Shown in pieces: positions 9,354 through 18,564 of a stretch of 64,000 nt of DNA. The first letter of the stretch is position 1. Every line of letters starts with the position of its first letter. The translations under genes and the position numbers were made by a program. Origin of the DNA: an uncultured Lachnotalea sp. (lineage in GTDB: Bacteria; Bacillota; Clostridia; Lachnospirales; Lachnospiraceae); assembly GCA_947066815.1 (NCBI GenBank), contig CAMSZT010000001.1, positions 177,832 through 241,831 on the forward strand, written 5' to 3'. Below the pieces are notes generated by a model, which was not told the DNA's origin, did no database searches, and saw only the letters and a program-made list of their open reading frames with translations.

Positions 9354-9375
9354 TGCGCCCCCCGCAGGGGGCGCA
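9354..9375 (-). other. Intercistronic GC hairpin after the binding-protein gene
   Basis: TGCGCCCCC (9354-9362) pairs with GGGGGCGCA (9367-9375) around a tiny loop, without a U-run on either strand. A strong stem just after a binding-protein gene commonly protects that part of the mRNA and raises its level over the downstream genes. Here that role is inference. Confidence 0.5.
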
Positions 9376-9418
9376 CCTCACGAGAACACTTCTTATTCTA
9401 TTCCCTTTCTTCCTGCCG

Positions 9419-10474
9419 TTACTGAATCTGTCCGTTCTTCGTGTGAACCTCGATCCACTCTGCCACATTGGAGGAATCGATCAATTCACCGTCCACCAGA
9501 TTTGTCTCATGGTCGATCTCACCCTTCAACACGCGGGAAGCGATATCCAGAGAAGCCTCCGCCTGGGCATACGCATTCTGGACACAGGTGGCCGTCAGCT
9601 CTCCGTCCTGAATGGACAGGCACGCGTCGGCCAGACCATCCACGCCATAGTAGGTCATCTCCTTCTCCCGTCCCACGGATTTTGCAGCTTCAATACAGCC
9701 AAGCGCCATAGCGTCATTCATGGAGATGACTGCGTCGATCCGTTCATATTTCTGAAGCCAGTTCTCCATCAAGGCCATGCCCTCATCCTTGTACCAGTTG
9801 GCAATCTGCTCGTCCAGAATCTCGATTCCGGGCTTTGCGTCAAAAAGAGTTTTCTGGAATCCTTCGCGGCGTCCGATGGAATGGACATTGCCAGAGGGAC
9901 CGAGAAGGACCACGACCTTGGCGTCATCGGGCAGATTCTTGAGGGCGACCTCCGCCGGAATGGAACCTTGCTGCACCGGATCACAATCCACACAGGAGGC
10001 CAGCTCCGAACCCTCGTTGGTACCGTTCACCGTACAGACCGGAATCCCCGCATCAATGGTCTGGTTGATGGGATCCACCAGAGCTTCATTGTCGATGGGC
10101 TGAATGATCACGTAATCATACTGTTTGGTCACACAGTTTTCCAGATTGGCGACCTGAGTCTCCACACTGTTCTTGTTGTCAATGATCGTCACATTCAGTT
10201 CCGGATAATCTGCCGCGATCTCCTCAAAGGACTGAGCCAGCCAGGAGGCATATGTAGCCGTCATGTCTCCGATCAGCACGGCCACCTCTTTTTTGCCGTC
10301 CTCCGCTGCGGGAGCTTCCGTTCCCTCCGCCGCTTTCGTCTCCGTCCCCGCTGCCTCCGTTCCCGCTGCCGTCTCTGCAGGCTTCTTGGTCTCCTCCTTT
10401 TCCCCGGAGCCGCAGCCCGCCATAGCGGTCATCGTCATGACCATCGCCAACAATACTGCCAATACTTTTTTCAT
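9419..10474 (-). CDS. Sugar-binding lipoprotein of an RbsB-type ABC transporter
   Basis: Extracellular solute receptor, 351 residues. A signal peptide ends in the lipobox MAGC (Cys21), followed by a charged and then Thr/Ala/Glu-rich linker (KEETKKPAETAAGTEA) and a periplasmic-binding-protein domain with the Peripla_BP_4 look (VAVLIGDMTATYASWLAQSF, IIQPIDNEALVDPI, ISMNDAMALGCIEAAK). It binds the sugar outside the membrane and hands it to the permease encoded upstream in the operon. The tail ends in EVHTKNGQIQ. Confidence 0.9.
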   Translation of the reverse strand: MKKVLAVLLAMVMTMTAMAGCGSGEKEETKKPAETAAGTEAAGTETKAAEGTEAPAAEDGKKEVAVLIGDMTATYASWLAQSFEEIAADYPELNVTIIDNKNSVETQVANLENCVTKQYDYVIIQPIDNEALVDPINQTIDAGIPVCTVNGTNEGSELASCVDCDPVQQGSIPAEVALKNLPDDAKVVVLLGPSGNVHSIGRREGFQKTLFDAKPGIEILDEQIANWYKDEGMALMENWLQKYERIDAVISMNDAMALGCIEAAKSVGREKEMTYYGVDGLADACLSIQDGELTATCVQNAYAQAEASLDIASRVLKGEIDHETNLVDGELIDSSNVAEWIEVHTKNGQIQ

Positions 10475-10526
10475 GCTTCTTCCACCTTTCTTTTTATTTT
10501 GATCCCTGTCCGGGTATCAAGCAGAA

Positions 10527-11504
10527 TCAGGATTTGCTCTCCAGAACCTTGTCATCCACGATTCGGACCACTTTTTTATTCTTCTTACTGTAAATATCAA
10601 TGACCACCGCACAGATGATCAGGGTTCCCTTCAGGATCTGCTGAATATAAGCCTGTACGCCCACCAGTGTCATGATATTGTTCAAAACTCCGATGACACA
10701 GGCACCGATCAGTGTGCCGAGGGCCGTCCCAATCCCTCCGGTGAAGGAGGTCCCCCCGATGATCGTCGCCATCAGAGCGTCTGTCTCCATGCCTGCCCCG
10801 GAAGCGGGAAGACCTGCGTTCAGCCTGGACATCAGGATGACTCCGCCCAATCCCGCCAAGACTCCGGAAAGGATGTAAGCCCGCATCAGCACGGATTTCA
10901 CTTTGATCCCGGAAGCCACCGCCGCACTCTGGTTCCCGCCGATGGCGTAGAGATAACGGCCAAACTTCATTTTCTTCAGAATCATCCATACAATGGCACA
11001 GATGATCAGCATGATGATGATAGGAATGGGGATGAAGCCCAAATTTCCCTGTCCTAAAATTCGAAAATCGCCGATCTTATAGACATTTTGGCCGTCCGTA
11101 TACAGGAAGATGATCCCCGTCGTGATCTGCTGCATGGCCAAGGTTACAATAAAAGGCGGCGCGTCAAACTTCGTCACCACAAAGCCGTTTACCGTTCCCA
11201 CCACTGCCCCAAGCGCCATGCCGGTCAGTACCGCCACCGGCAGGGAGCCCGTCGCAATAAAGACGATGCAGGCAAAGGTTCCGGACATGGCCGCATTGGT
11301 CCCCACCGACAAATCAAGCTGACCGCCGATAATCAGCATGGTCTCTCCGAAGGCCAGGATTGTGACGATGCTGATCTGCCGGAGGATGTTGACCAGGTTT
11401 TGTCCTGTCAGAAAAGAGCTGTCCAAAACTGCACTGATCAGCATCATGACTGCCAAAATAATGATGCTCATATATTTGCTTAAGCTGATGTGTCCTCTTC
11501 TCAT
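10527..11504 (-). CDS. Sugar ABC transporter permease, RbsC type
   Basis: Inner-membrane channel subunit, 325 residues, almost wholly hydrophobic with eight or more predicted membrane spans. The family region GETMLIIGGQLDLSVG near residue 55 and AAVASGIKVKSVLMRAYILSG near residue 195 identify the BPD_transp_2 (RbsC/XylH) group. The start overlaps the end of the ATPase gene by four bases (ATGA), so the two are probably translated together. Substrate is unknown beyond a sugar or polyol suggested by the operon. Confidence 0.92.
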   Translation of the reverse strand: MRRGHISLSKYMSIIILAVMMLISAVLDSSFLTGQNLVNILRQISIVTILAFGETMLIIGGQLDLSVGTNAAMSGTFACIVFIATGSLPVAVLTGMALGAVVGTVNGFVVTKFDAPPFIVTLAMQQITTGIIFLYTDGQNVYKIGDFRILGQGNLGFIPIPIIIMLIICAIVWMILKKMKFGRYLYAIGGNQSAAVASGIKVKSVLMRAYILSGVLAGLGGVILMSRLNAGLPASGAGMETDALMATIIGGTSFTGGIGTALGTLIGACVIGVLNNIMTLVGVQAYIQQILKGTLIICAVVIDIYSKKNKKVVRIVDDKVLESKS

Positions 11505-13000
11505 GCCTTTGCACCTCCGATCGCGTATTTCATGGTGAGCTCCTGGGAAAACTCTTCCCTCTCCAGCCTTCCGGTAATGCGGCCCTTACACATGACGTAC
11601 ATGCAGTCCGCCATCCCCATAAGCTCTGGAATCTCGGAGGATATCAGGATGACCGCACAGCCCTCCTTCGCCAGATTACCGATAATCTTATAGATCTCGT
11701 ACTTGGCCCCCACGTCGATTCCCCTGGTGGGTTCATCCAGGATCAGTACCTTTGTGTCCAGCATCAGCCATTTTGCCAGCACCACCTTCTGCTGGTTTCC
11801 GCCGCTGAGATTCTCAATCTGCATTTCCAGGGAGGGAGTCTTTACATTCAGCTTTTGGATCAGACCTTTCGCCTGCTCCACCTGCCTCCTGGAGCCTGCA
11901 AAAAACTCCCGGTTTATGCAGTTTTCCGCCATGATGGCATTGTCCAGCACACTCAGGCAGCCCACAATCCCATAGGTTCTCCTGTCCTCGGAGAGCATGA
12001 TGATCCCCTGCCGGATAGCCGAACTGATACTTTTGACCGAGATCTCCTTTCCCTCCAGAAAGATCTTTCCCTCTGTCGCCGGAAGGTGTCCGGAAAGGAC
12101 ACTGGCAAGCTCCGTCCGACCGGCTCCCACCAGACCGGAGAGCCCCACGATCTCCCCCGCATGGACCGTCATATTCACGTCCTCAAACAATCCGTCGCTG
12201 CCGAGTCCCTCCAGGCGGAGTACCTCCCTGCCGATGGACACGGTCTCCTTGGGATAGATGTTTTTGATCTCCCGCCCCACCATCTCCGCAATCAGGGTAT
12301 CCTTTGTATAATTTCCTGCTGGGCCGGAACTGATGGTTTTGCCATCCCGGATCACCGTGATGTCGTCGGAAATGCGGAAAATCTCGTCCATCTTATGGGA
12401 AATATAAATGATGCTGATGCCCCGCCGCTTCATATCCTTGATCTTCTCAAAGAGCATTTCCACCTCTCTGGTGGTAATAGCCGAGGTGGGCTCATCCATG
12501 ATCACGACGCTGGCGTTAAAGGAGATCGCCTTAATGATCTCTAACATCTGGATCTCCGACACAGAAAGTTCCTTGATCTTCATGGACGGCTTATAATGCA
12601 GACCCTCCTGCTCCAGAAATTCGCTGGCCTGCCGCCTCACCTCTTTCCAGTTGACCAGACTTTTCCACTTGCCGCCCGGGAACCTCCCCATAAATATATT
12701 TTCTTCAATGGAGAGATCCGGAATGTAATTTAACTCCTGATAGATCATGGCGATCCCTTTTTCCCTGGCATCAATGGGATCCTTGATCTGAACTTCCTCC
12801 CCGTCCAGAAAAATGCTTCCCCCATTGGGCTTGTAAAGGCCGTTTAATATCTTCATCAGGGTCGATTTCCCCGCTCCGTTTTCTCCCACAAGGGTGTGGA
12901 CCGTTCCCGGACGTATTTTGATGGTCACATGATCCAGCGCGCGCACGCCGGAAAAATCCTTCGTAATATCGCGCAGTTCAATTTTGTACCTTTCTCCCAT
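11501..13000 (-). CDS. Sugar ABC transporter ATPase with two nucleotide-binding domains, RbsA type
   Basis: Energises uptake through the RbsC-type permease. At 499 residues it holds two ABC domains. The first has Walker A GENGAGKST near residue 40, LSVSEIQMLEI and DEPTSAI. The second has the degenerate loop typical of RbsA/MglA (GLSGLVGAGRTEL), LSGGNQQKVVLAKW and DEPTRGIDVGAK. It lies 15 bases downstream of the aldolase gene. A decayed gene of the same family is found at 40.5 kb. Confidence 0.93.
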   Translation of the reverse strand: MGERYKIELRDITKDFSGVRALDHVTIKIRPGTVHTLVGENGAGKSTLMKILNGLYKPNGGSIFLDGEEVQIKDPIDAREKGIAMIYQELNYIPDLSIEENIFMGRFPGGKWKSLVNWKEVRRQASEFLEQEGLHYKPSMKIKELSVSEIQMLEIIKAISFNASVVIMDEPTSAITTREVEMLFEKIKDMKRRGISIIYISHKMDEIFRISDDITVIRDGKTISSGPAGNYTKDTLIAEMVGREIKNIYPKETVSIGREVLRLEGLGSDGLFEDVNMTVHAGEIVGLSGLVGAGRTELASVLSGHLPATEGKIFLEGKEISVKSISSAIRQGIIMLSEDRRTYGIVGCLSVLDNAIMAENCINREFFAGSRRQVEQAKGLIQKLNVKTPSLEMQIENLSGGNQQKVVLAKWLMLDTKVLILDEPTRGIDVGAKYEIYKIIGNLAKEGCAVILISSEIPELMGMADCMYVMCKGRITGRLEREEFSQELTMKYAIGGAKA

Positions 13001-13014
13001 GAAAGCCTCACCAC

Positions 13015-13644
13015 CTATCGTTTGCTCGTCCGCACTGTGTTCAAATAATCAAGCTCCTCGCTGTCCAGCTCCTTTTCCTTCCCGAGAATCCTGGAGAGAA
13101 ACAGGGTTTGCGTAATCGCCTCCGCCGCCTCAATCCGGTTCATGGCGTCAAACACGGTCTCTCCCACCGCCAGGACGCCGTGATTTCCCAGCATGCATAT
13201 ATCACTGTGGGCAAAAATCGGTATCGCCCCTTCCAGAATCTTTTCCGTCCCCGGCCTGCCATAGGGTGCCACCTCAAAGACGCCGAAATTTCCGATCATC
13301 TCGGGATATGCCTTGGTCTCCACCGGAAGATTGCAGATGGCATAAGCCGTCATAAAGGTCGGATGGCAGTGCACGATCCCTCCGATCTCCGGCCGGATCT
13401 CATAAGTATTCCTGTGCATCGTAAGCTCCGAGGTGGGTTTGCAGCATCCGCCGACCTGGGTTCCGTCCTCCCTCACCACTGCTATCATTTCCTCTGTGAG
13501 CAGACCCTTGTTTTTTCCCGTGGGCGTAATGTAGATCAGCCCATCCCGCTTTACCGAAATATTCCCCTCATAAGCATTGACAAGATTTTTCTCGTCTAAT
13601 CTTCTCGCCACCGCAAGAATCTCCTTGATCGCCTGAATGTCCAT
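13015..13644 (-). CDS. Class II aldolase/adducin family protein
   Basis: Zinc-dependent aldolase or epimerase of the fuculose-1-phosphate aldolase / ribulose-5-phosphate epimerase fold, 209 residues. Phosphate-binding YEGNISVKRDG and TPTGKNKG, the zinc histidines in IVHCHPTFMTAY and the LGNHGVLAVG block are intact. It is the first gene of the operon, 60 bases from the -10 box. With a RhaB-like kinase in the same operon the simplest role is cleavage of a ketose 1-phosphate to dihydroxyacetone phosphate and an aldehyde. This is inference. Confidence 0.85.
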   Translation of the reverse strand: MDIQAIKEILAVARRLDEKNLVNAYEGNISVKRDGLIYITPTGKNKGLLTEEMIAVVREDGTQVGGCCKPTSELTMHRNTYEIRPEIGGIVHCHPTFMTAYAICNLPVETKAYPEMIGNFGVFEVAPYGRPGTEKILEGAIPIFAHSDICMLGNHGVLAVGETVFDAMNRIEAAEAITQTLFLSRILGKEKELDSEELDYLNTVRTSKR

Positions 13645-13703
13645 ACTGTTTCCTCCCGTCCTGTGATCTCTTTACTGTTTGTTCTGTTCTCTCTGATATG
13701 TTT

Positions 13704-13732
13704 AAATTAACAATAATAACGCACATTGTCAA
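13704..13732 (-). promoter_or_regulatory. Promoter of the sugar/polyol operon
   Basis: On the minus strand TTGACA (13727-13732), a 17-base spacer and TAATTT (13704-13709). The left arms of the large dyad lie across this promoter, so a protein bound there would compete with RNA polymerase. Confidence 0.78.
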
Positions 13733-13765
13733 CATTTTTAATGTTTATTTATCATATTATTATTG
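13711..13765. promoter_or_regulatory. Extended dyad operator between aldolase operon and deoR-type gene
   Basis: Two inverted repeats share one centre at 13738. The inner is AACATT (13731-13736) with AATGTT (13740-13745), and the outer is CAATAATAA (13711-13719) with TTATTATTG (13757-13765), both perfect. A third palindrome, CAATATTG, follows at 13766-13773. The dyad lies across both divergent promoters, fitting a DeoR-type dimer or tetramer controlling both directions. Confidence 0.75.
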
Positions 13766-13791
13766 CAATATTGTTCGAATTAAGGTATAAT
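13763..13791 (+). promoter_or_regulatory. Promoter of the DeoR-family regulator
   Basis: TTGCAA (13763-13768), a 17-base spacer and a perfect TATAAT (13786-13791). The -35 box overlaps the right outer operator arm, which suggests autoregulation. Confidence 0.8.
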
Positions 13792-13831
13792 TCAAGAACA
13801 ACCAAACATTCTAGTCTATGGAGGTGTTGTT

Positions 13832-14587
13832 TTGAAATCAGAAGAACGACGAGAACGGATCTATAATATCCTGAAATCCAACAAAGAAATCTCCGTTTCC
13901 GCCCTGGCCGAACAATTTGGTGTATCGGCCATGACCATCCGCAGGGACTTAAACTCCCTGGAACATTCCAACCTGGTCAACCGCAGCTACGGCAAAGCCC
14001 ATATCATCGACGAGAGCCGCCAGGAATTCTCCTTTCAGCAGCGCAGCCAGGTAAACCGGCCCTTGAAGCAGAAGATTGCCCAGGCAGCCCTGGCCTATTT
14101 AACGGATATCTCTTCCTTTTATGTAGACGGGAGCACAACGGCTACAGAAGTGTTGAAGATCCTGCCCTCCGGCCGCACCTACACGGTATTCACCAACAGC
14201 TTCGAGGCCCTAAAACTTCTCAGCGAAAAGCCCTGGATCCGCACCTATGCCATCGGCGGCTTTTTAGGGAAAGACCACAATACCTTTGACGACGGCACCA
14301 CCATCGATATCGTCAAGCAGATTTATGTGGATGCCACCATCACCTCCTGCAGCGGTTTTTCCCAGAACGGGATCTTTAATGACGGGATCACCGGAACCCA
14401 GATCAAGCGCATCATGCTGGCCAACTCTGCCCAAAATTTTATCTTGGCCGACCATACAAAAGCAAATTCCCAGGGGCTTTTTCTGTTAAGCTCCTGGGAA
14501 TCTCTCCACTATCTCATCACCGACGCGCCCATCGACGCAAAATGTCTGGAAACCGTAAAATCCTTCGGCGTCCAGGTCCGGTGGTAA
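13832..14587 (+). CDS. DeoR/GlpR family transcriptional regulator
   Basis: Sugar-phosphate responsive repressor of 251 residues. The N-terminal winged helix reads ISVSALAEQFGVSAMTIRRDL (residues about 18-38), the family signature. The rest is a DeoR sensor domain with FYVDGSTTATEVLKIL and SCSGFSQNGIFNDG, where these proteins bind a phosphorylated sugar. The start is TTG at 13832 behind GGAGGTGTTG, and no ATG is better placed. Divergent to the aldolase operon across a large dyad, it most likely represses that operon until a phosphorylated intermediate appears. Confidence 0.93.
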   Translation: MKSEERRERIYNILKSNKEISVSALAEQFGVSAMTIRRDLNSLEHSNLVNRSYGKAHIIDESRQEFSFQQRSQVNRPLKQKIAQAALAYLTDISSFYVDGSTTATEVLKILPSGRTYTVFTNSFEALKLLSEKPWIRTYAIGGFLGKDHNTFDDGTTIDIVKQIYVDATITSCSGFSQNGIFNDGITGTQIKRIMLANSAQNFILADHTKANSQGLFLLSSWESLHYLITDAPIDAKCLETVKSFGVQVRW

Positions 14588-14611
14588 CTGTCATTCTTTT
14601 TTTATGATGAT

Positions 14612-15124
14612 TCAAAACTCTGGACGGCACTTCGCCGCCATGTCAATGACTGCCCAGGATTCCCCCCGATACCGGAAGGCATCCTGGGTGGTTCCTTCCG
14701 TCACAAAGCCTGCCGACTCATAGCAATGCCTTGCGGCCGGATTGTTTTCAAAGACTCCGAGGGTCGCCCGCTCCATCCCGAGGATCCCACCAGAAAACTT
14801 AAGGGCCTGCTGCACCATGGCTTTCCCTGCGCCCTTCCCCCGCATTCCGGGCGAGACGACGATAAAGCCGAAATGGATGCTGTTCCCCTCATAGTCCGCC
14901 TTTCGCATCAGGAGATGCCCAGCAAGCGCTCCGCCCTCGTCCAGGGCCGCAAAAATCCAGCCCCTCTCATCCTTCTCAAACCGTTCGTAATACTCCAGAA
15001 GCTGCTCCATGGTGAGGGGCCACGTGAACTTCCCCGCACTCCATTTAGAGAAGCTCTCCTCGTCGGAAAACCAGGTCAGCAGTTCTTCAAAGTCTGCCTT
15101 TTTCCAGGGTCTTAATCGGATCAT
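14612..15124 (-). CDS. GNAT-family N-acetyltransferase
   Basis: Acetyl-CoA dependent acyltransferase, 170 residues, RimJ/RimL-like. The acetyl-CoA loop region is IVVSPGMRGKGAGKAMVQQAL (positions about 88-108), followed by LGVFENNPAARHCYESAGF. The acceptor substrate cannot be named. The ATG overlaps the ispD stop (ATGA), so it follows ispD in the same transcript, and it converges on the DeoR-family gene with 24 bases between the ends. Confidence 0.85.
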   Translation of the reverse strand: MIRLRPWKKADFEELLTWFSDEESFSKWSAGKFTWPLTMEQLLEYYERFEKDERGWIFAALDEGGALAGHLLMRKADYEGNSIHFGFIVVSPGMRGKGAGKAMVQQALKFSGGILGMERATLGVFENNPAARHCYESAGFVTEGTTQDAFRYRGESWAVIDMAAKCRPEF

Positions 15125-15999
15125 ATCGTCCCCCCATTTGCAGGTCGGCTTTTTACTTCTCGTTGCCGATTCCTCTGCAATCGCAAAAATCCATTTCTAT
15201 TTTTTCGTTTTAACTGCCTTCCGTTTTGTCTTTCTCTCCGCTCCCAGATATAATTCAGTCCGTTCGGATACCTTCTACCCTGACGGTTCTTCTCTTGGTC
15301 TCTATGATCTTTCGTAAAAGCTCTTGCTATTTTCATATCCTCGGGTGTCGTTACTTTTATATTACGGTAACTTCCGTTTACCATTTTTGTCTGTTTATTT
15401 AAAAAAATTTCAGCCAACATGGTATCGTCTGTCACGGCAACCTCAACTTTTCCTTCACGGAATTTTTTATGGGCTTTCAGAATTACCGGATAGAAAAATC
15501 CCTGAGGAGTCTGGACCGCCCACAGCTTTTTTCTGTCAGGCGTATCTTCTGCCATATCCTTTTCATTGGTGATCTTGATGGTATCTTTCACTGGCATTCC
15601 GGTAGTACAGCTTCCATAATCCACTGCTCCCCGGAGTACTTTCTGAATCATCTCTTTTGTAATAAATGGCCTGGCCCCGTCATGAATCAGCACATAATCA
15701 CAGGGAGCCGCCGCCAGAAGCCCTGCATAGACGGAATCATACCGCTCCGTTCCCCCTGCAATAATCTTTTTCACCTTGGAAAATCCGTATTTCTCCACAA
15801 TATGCTCCCGGCACCAGGAAATTTCGTCCGCCCCGGTCACAAGAACAACTTCATCCACCAGGCTTTCTTCAAAAACCTTCAAAGAATAATAAAGCACCTC
15901 ATGCCCTCCAAGCAACAGGTACTGCTTTGGCACCGCGCTTTTCATCCGCTTCCCCTGCCCCGCCGCCAAAACGATGGCCTTGACTGTTCTATCGTTCAT
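15121..15999 (-). CDS. ispD: 2-C-methyl-D-erythritol 4-phosphate cytidylyltransferase with a basic tail
   Basis: Third enzyme of the non-mevalonate isoprenoid pathway, forming CDP-methylerythritol from CTP. The CTP-binding loop LAAGQGKRM, IHDGARPF, the TPQGF block and the final TPEDMKIARAF are all present, and the normal enzyme ends near residue 228. Here the frame continues for another 64 residues that are about one third Arg/Lys and rich in Asn/Gln (for example RQNGRQLKRKNRNG), and ends in the ATGA overlap with the acetyltransferase. The tail looks like translated non-coding sequence after loss of the original stop. Its effect is unknown. Confidence 0.92.
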   Translation of the reverse strand: MNDRTVKAIVLAAGQGKRMKSAVPKQYLLLGGHEVLYYSLKVFEESLVDEVVLVTGADEISWCREHIVEKYGFSKVKKIIAGGTERYDSVYAGLLAAAPCDYVLIHDGARPFITKEMIQKVLRGAVDYGSCTTGMPVKDTIKITNEKDMAEDTPDRKKLWAVQTPQGFFYPVILKAHKKFREGKVEVAVTDDTMLAEIFLNKQTKMVNGSYRNIKVTTPEDMKIARAFTKDHRDQEKNRQGRRYPNGLNYIWERRERQNGRQLKRKNRNGFLRLQRNRQREVKSRPANGGTI

Positions 16000-16026
16000 G
16001 ATTTTTTCCCATCACCTCTCCATATT

Positions 16027-17076
16027 TCACCTCTCTCCCAGCTTAAGGTTCGGCACCGCATTCAGGTCCAGACCGCTTCTTACCCCTTTTTTATATTCAT
16101 AATAAGCCGCGCATCCGATCATGGCCGCATTGTCGGTACAAAAGATGGGGGACGGATAATAGAGCTTCAGTCCCGCCTGCCCACAGGCCGCCGTCATGGA
16201 CGCCCGCAGGGCCGAGTTGGAGGCCACGCCGCCGGCAATGGCCACCTTGCGGATGCCGTATTCCTCTGCCGCCCGGATCGTGTGGTCCACCAGGACCTCC
16301 ACCACCGCATTCTGGAAGGAGGCCGCCAGATCGGCCCGATTCACCTCCCGCCCTGCCATCTTCTCATGATTCAGGTAGTTGAGCACCGCCGATTTCAAAC
16401 CGCTGAAGCTGAAATCATAGGGACAGCCCTCGATCTTCGCCCTGGGGAACGCCATGGCGTGGGGATTTCCCTCCCTGGCCGCCAGGTCGATCTTGGGACC
16501 GCCGGGATATCCCAGGCCGATAGCCCTGGCCACCTTGTCAAAGGCCTCCCCCGCCGCGTCGTCCCTGGTCCGCCCGACGATCTCAAACTCGCCGTGATCC
16601 TTCATGACAACCAGGTGGGTATGGCCGCCGGACACGATCAGGCAGAGGAACGGCGGCTCCAGATCCGGATGCTCCAGGAAGTTGGCACTCACATGCCCCT
16701 CAATGTGGTGGACTCCCACCAGTGGAAGCCCGGCGCCGTAGGCCAGCGCTTTCGCCGCCGCCACCCCCACCAAAAGGGCGCCCACCAGCCCGGGGCCGTA
16801 GGTCACAGCCACCGCCGTCATCTCGGGGAGCGGCATCCCCGCCTCCGAGAGGGCCGCCCCGATCACCTGGTTGATCTTCTCGATGTGCTTCCTGGAGGCC
16901 AGCTCCGGCACCACGCCCCCGTACTGGGTATGGAGCGCGATCTGGGATGAGATCACGTTGGAAAGGACCTCCCTGCCGTTTTTCACCACCGCCGCCGCCG
17001 TCTCGTCGCAGGAACTCTCGATCGCTAAAATCGTAATGTCCGTCGTCTTTTTCTCGTCCATATTCTTCCCCTGCAT
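16027..17076 (-). CDS. tsaD: tRNA N6-adenosine threonylcarbamoyltransferase
   Basis: Catalytic subunit of the complex that adds threonylcarbamoyl to A37 of ANN-decoding tRNAs (t6A). The Kae1/Qri7 signatures are intact: [24 protein letters not shown] with the metal histidines, VSGGHTHLV and [10 protein letters not shown]. About 349 residues from the ATG at 17076, which overlaps the rnz stop (TGATG). An ATG at 17061 (MDEKK) is also possible. Its partners tsaB and tsaE lie at 19.8-21.3 kb in the same direction. Confidence 0.96.
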   Translation of the reverse strand: MQGKNMDEKKTTDITILAIESSCDETAAAVVKNGREVLSNVISSQIALHTQYGGVVPELASRKHIEKINQVIGAALSEAGMPLPEMTAVAVTYGPGLVGALLVGVAAAKALAYGAGLPLVGVHHIEGHVSANFLEHPDLEPPFLCLIVSGGHTHLVVMKDHGEFEIVGRTRDDAAGEAFDKVARAIGLGYPGGPKIDLAAREGNPHAMAFPRAKIEGCPYDFSFSGLKSAVLNYLNHEKMAGREVNRADLAASFQNAVVEVLVDHTIRAAEEYGIRKVAIAGGVASNSALRASMTAACGQAGLKLYYPSPIFCTDNAAMIGCAAYYEYKKGVRSGLDLNAVPNLKLGER

Positions 17077-17990
17077 CAATCCTCGTCCTCAAACCGCAGT
17101 TCCGCCGTCTGCCCGTCCCTGGCCGCAACCGCTTTCGGAAAGATCCGCCTCACCTCGTCCATGTAATCCTCCGGCCAGGAGAGAGACGGGCTGTAATGGG
17201 TCAGCCAGAGCTCCGGCACCCCCGCATCCCTCGCCAGCCTGGCCGCGTCGTACATGGTCATATGCCTGTTCTCCCTGGCCTTGGCCTCCTTTTCCTTCTC
17301 CCCGTACATTCCCTCGCAGATGAACAGGTCGGAGCCGGCCGCCTCCGCCGCTATGGAAGAGATCGGCCTGGTGTCGGTGCAGTAAGTCACCTTGATCCCC
17401 TTCCTGGCCCCGCCCATGACCATGTCCGGCGTGTAGACCTTTCCGTCAAGTTCCACCGACTCCCCCCGCTGTAAGACGCCCCAGTAGCGCACCGGGAGCC
17501 CCAGGGCCTTCGCCTGTTCCACCTGGAATTTTCCCGCCCGAGGCAGAGAAAGCGAATACCCATAGCAGGGAATGTTGTGGTGTACCCGGAACGCCCGGAT
17601 GTGGTAAGGCCCCGCCTGAAACTCCTGCTCCCGCTCCGAAAGTTCCAGAAACCGGACGGGAAAGGGCAGCTCCGGCGCAATCGTCCGAAGGGCCGTCACC
17701 ACCCGCTCCAGGCCCTTTGGCCCGGCCATGAGAAGCGGCTCTGTCCGTTCCGCATTCCCCATGGTGAGGAGAAGCCCCGGCAGGCCGCTGATATGGTCCG
17801 CATGATAATGGGTGAAGCAGATCACGTCGATGGGCTTTGCGCTCCAGCCCTTTTTCCTGAGGGCGATCTGCGTTCCCTCCCCGCAGTCGATGAGCAGATG
17901 GCTTCCCCCGCACCTTGCCATCAGCGAAGTCAGCCACCGATAGGGGAGCGGCATCATTCCGCCGGTCCCCAATAAACATACGTCAAGCAT
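17076..17990 (-). CDS. rnz: Ribonuclease Z
   Basis: Endonuclease of the metallo-beta-lactamase fold that trims the 3' end of tRNA precursors. 304 residues with the zinc motif [13 protein letters not shown], the [10 protein letters not shown] start region, HHNIPCYGY (exosite-side histidines), YCTDTRP and the late WLTHYSPSL. The flexible arm found in many RNase Z enzymes is short here. It is placed directly before tsaD, so two tRNA maturation genes share a transcript. Confidence 0.93.
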   Translation of the reverse strand: MLDVCLLGTGGMMPLPYRWLTSLMARCGGSHLLIDCGEGTQIALRKKGWSAKPIDVICFTHYHADHISGLPGLLLTMGNAERTEPLLMAGPKGLERVVTALRTIAPELPFPVRFLELSEREQEFQAGPYHIRAFRVHHNIPCYGYSLSLPRAGKFQVEQAKALGLPVRYWGVLQRGESVELDGKVYTPDMVMGGARKGIKVTYCTDTRPISSIAAEAAGSDLFICEGMYGEKEKEAKARENRHMTMYDAARLARDAGVPELWLTHYSPSLSWPEDYMDEVRRIFPKAVAARDGQTAELRFEDED

Positions 17991-18014
17991 GACAATTCCT
18001 TTCTCTTATCGGTA

Positions 18015-18245
18015 TCACACCAATTCCGTCACTTCTTCGATCTCCACCGGGACGGCAAATCCGCTGATCATCCTGTCATAGCATTCCTCACACAGGAAAA
18101 AACGATGCCGTTCCCCATCTTTCCCGGAAAAGTATCCCCAGGACTTGGTGACCGCAAGGCCCTCCCCGTAAGGCGGCACCCCTTCCGTTTTCACCAGTTC
18201 CCCACAGCAGTTGCAAACCACGAATTCCTGTTTCTCATGGGTCAT
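18015..18245 (-). CDS. Small protein with two CxxC pairs, unknown function
   Basis: A 76-residue acidic protein with CNCC near residue 11 and CEEC near residue 53, a spacing that suggests a zinc ribbon. No further domain is recognised. It lies 24 bases upstream of rnz in the same direction and could be the first gene of the rnz-tsaD transcript. It may be a metal-binding small protein of the kind common in Lachnospiraceae. Function unknown. Confidence 0.6.
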   Translation of the reverse strand: MTHEKQEFVVCNCCGELVKTEGVPPYGEGLAVTKSWGYFSGKDGERHRFFLCEECYDRMISGFAVPVEIEEVTELV

Positions 18246-18564
18246 ACACTCACAGCCTTTCCCGTAATCCTTCTACATGCCGCACAATTCGACGGCGTCC
18301 TTCCTGTCACAGCCACATTATAAGCCCATTTTGTCGAATAAGAAACCGGAAATTAGTGGTATACAGGAATAAGATTACCCCAGACTTAAAATCGCTTCGC
18401 ATTACCTATCGAATCAGTATACCATGAATTTCCTGGATTGTAACCCTATTTTTTCCTGAATTCTGATCCTTGAACACTGATCAGAGTTTTGCTCCAAACA
18501 TCTTGACAATTCGCATTTTACTTGTATATGCCAAACGTATATACATAAAAAAAATTTTATCCAT

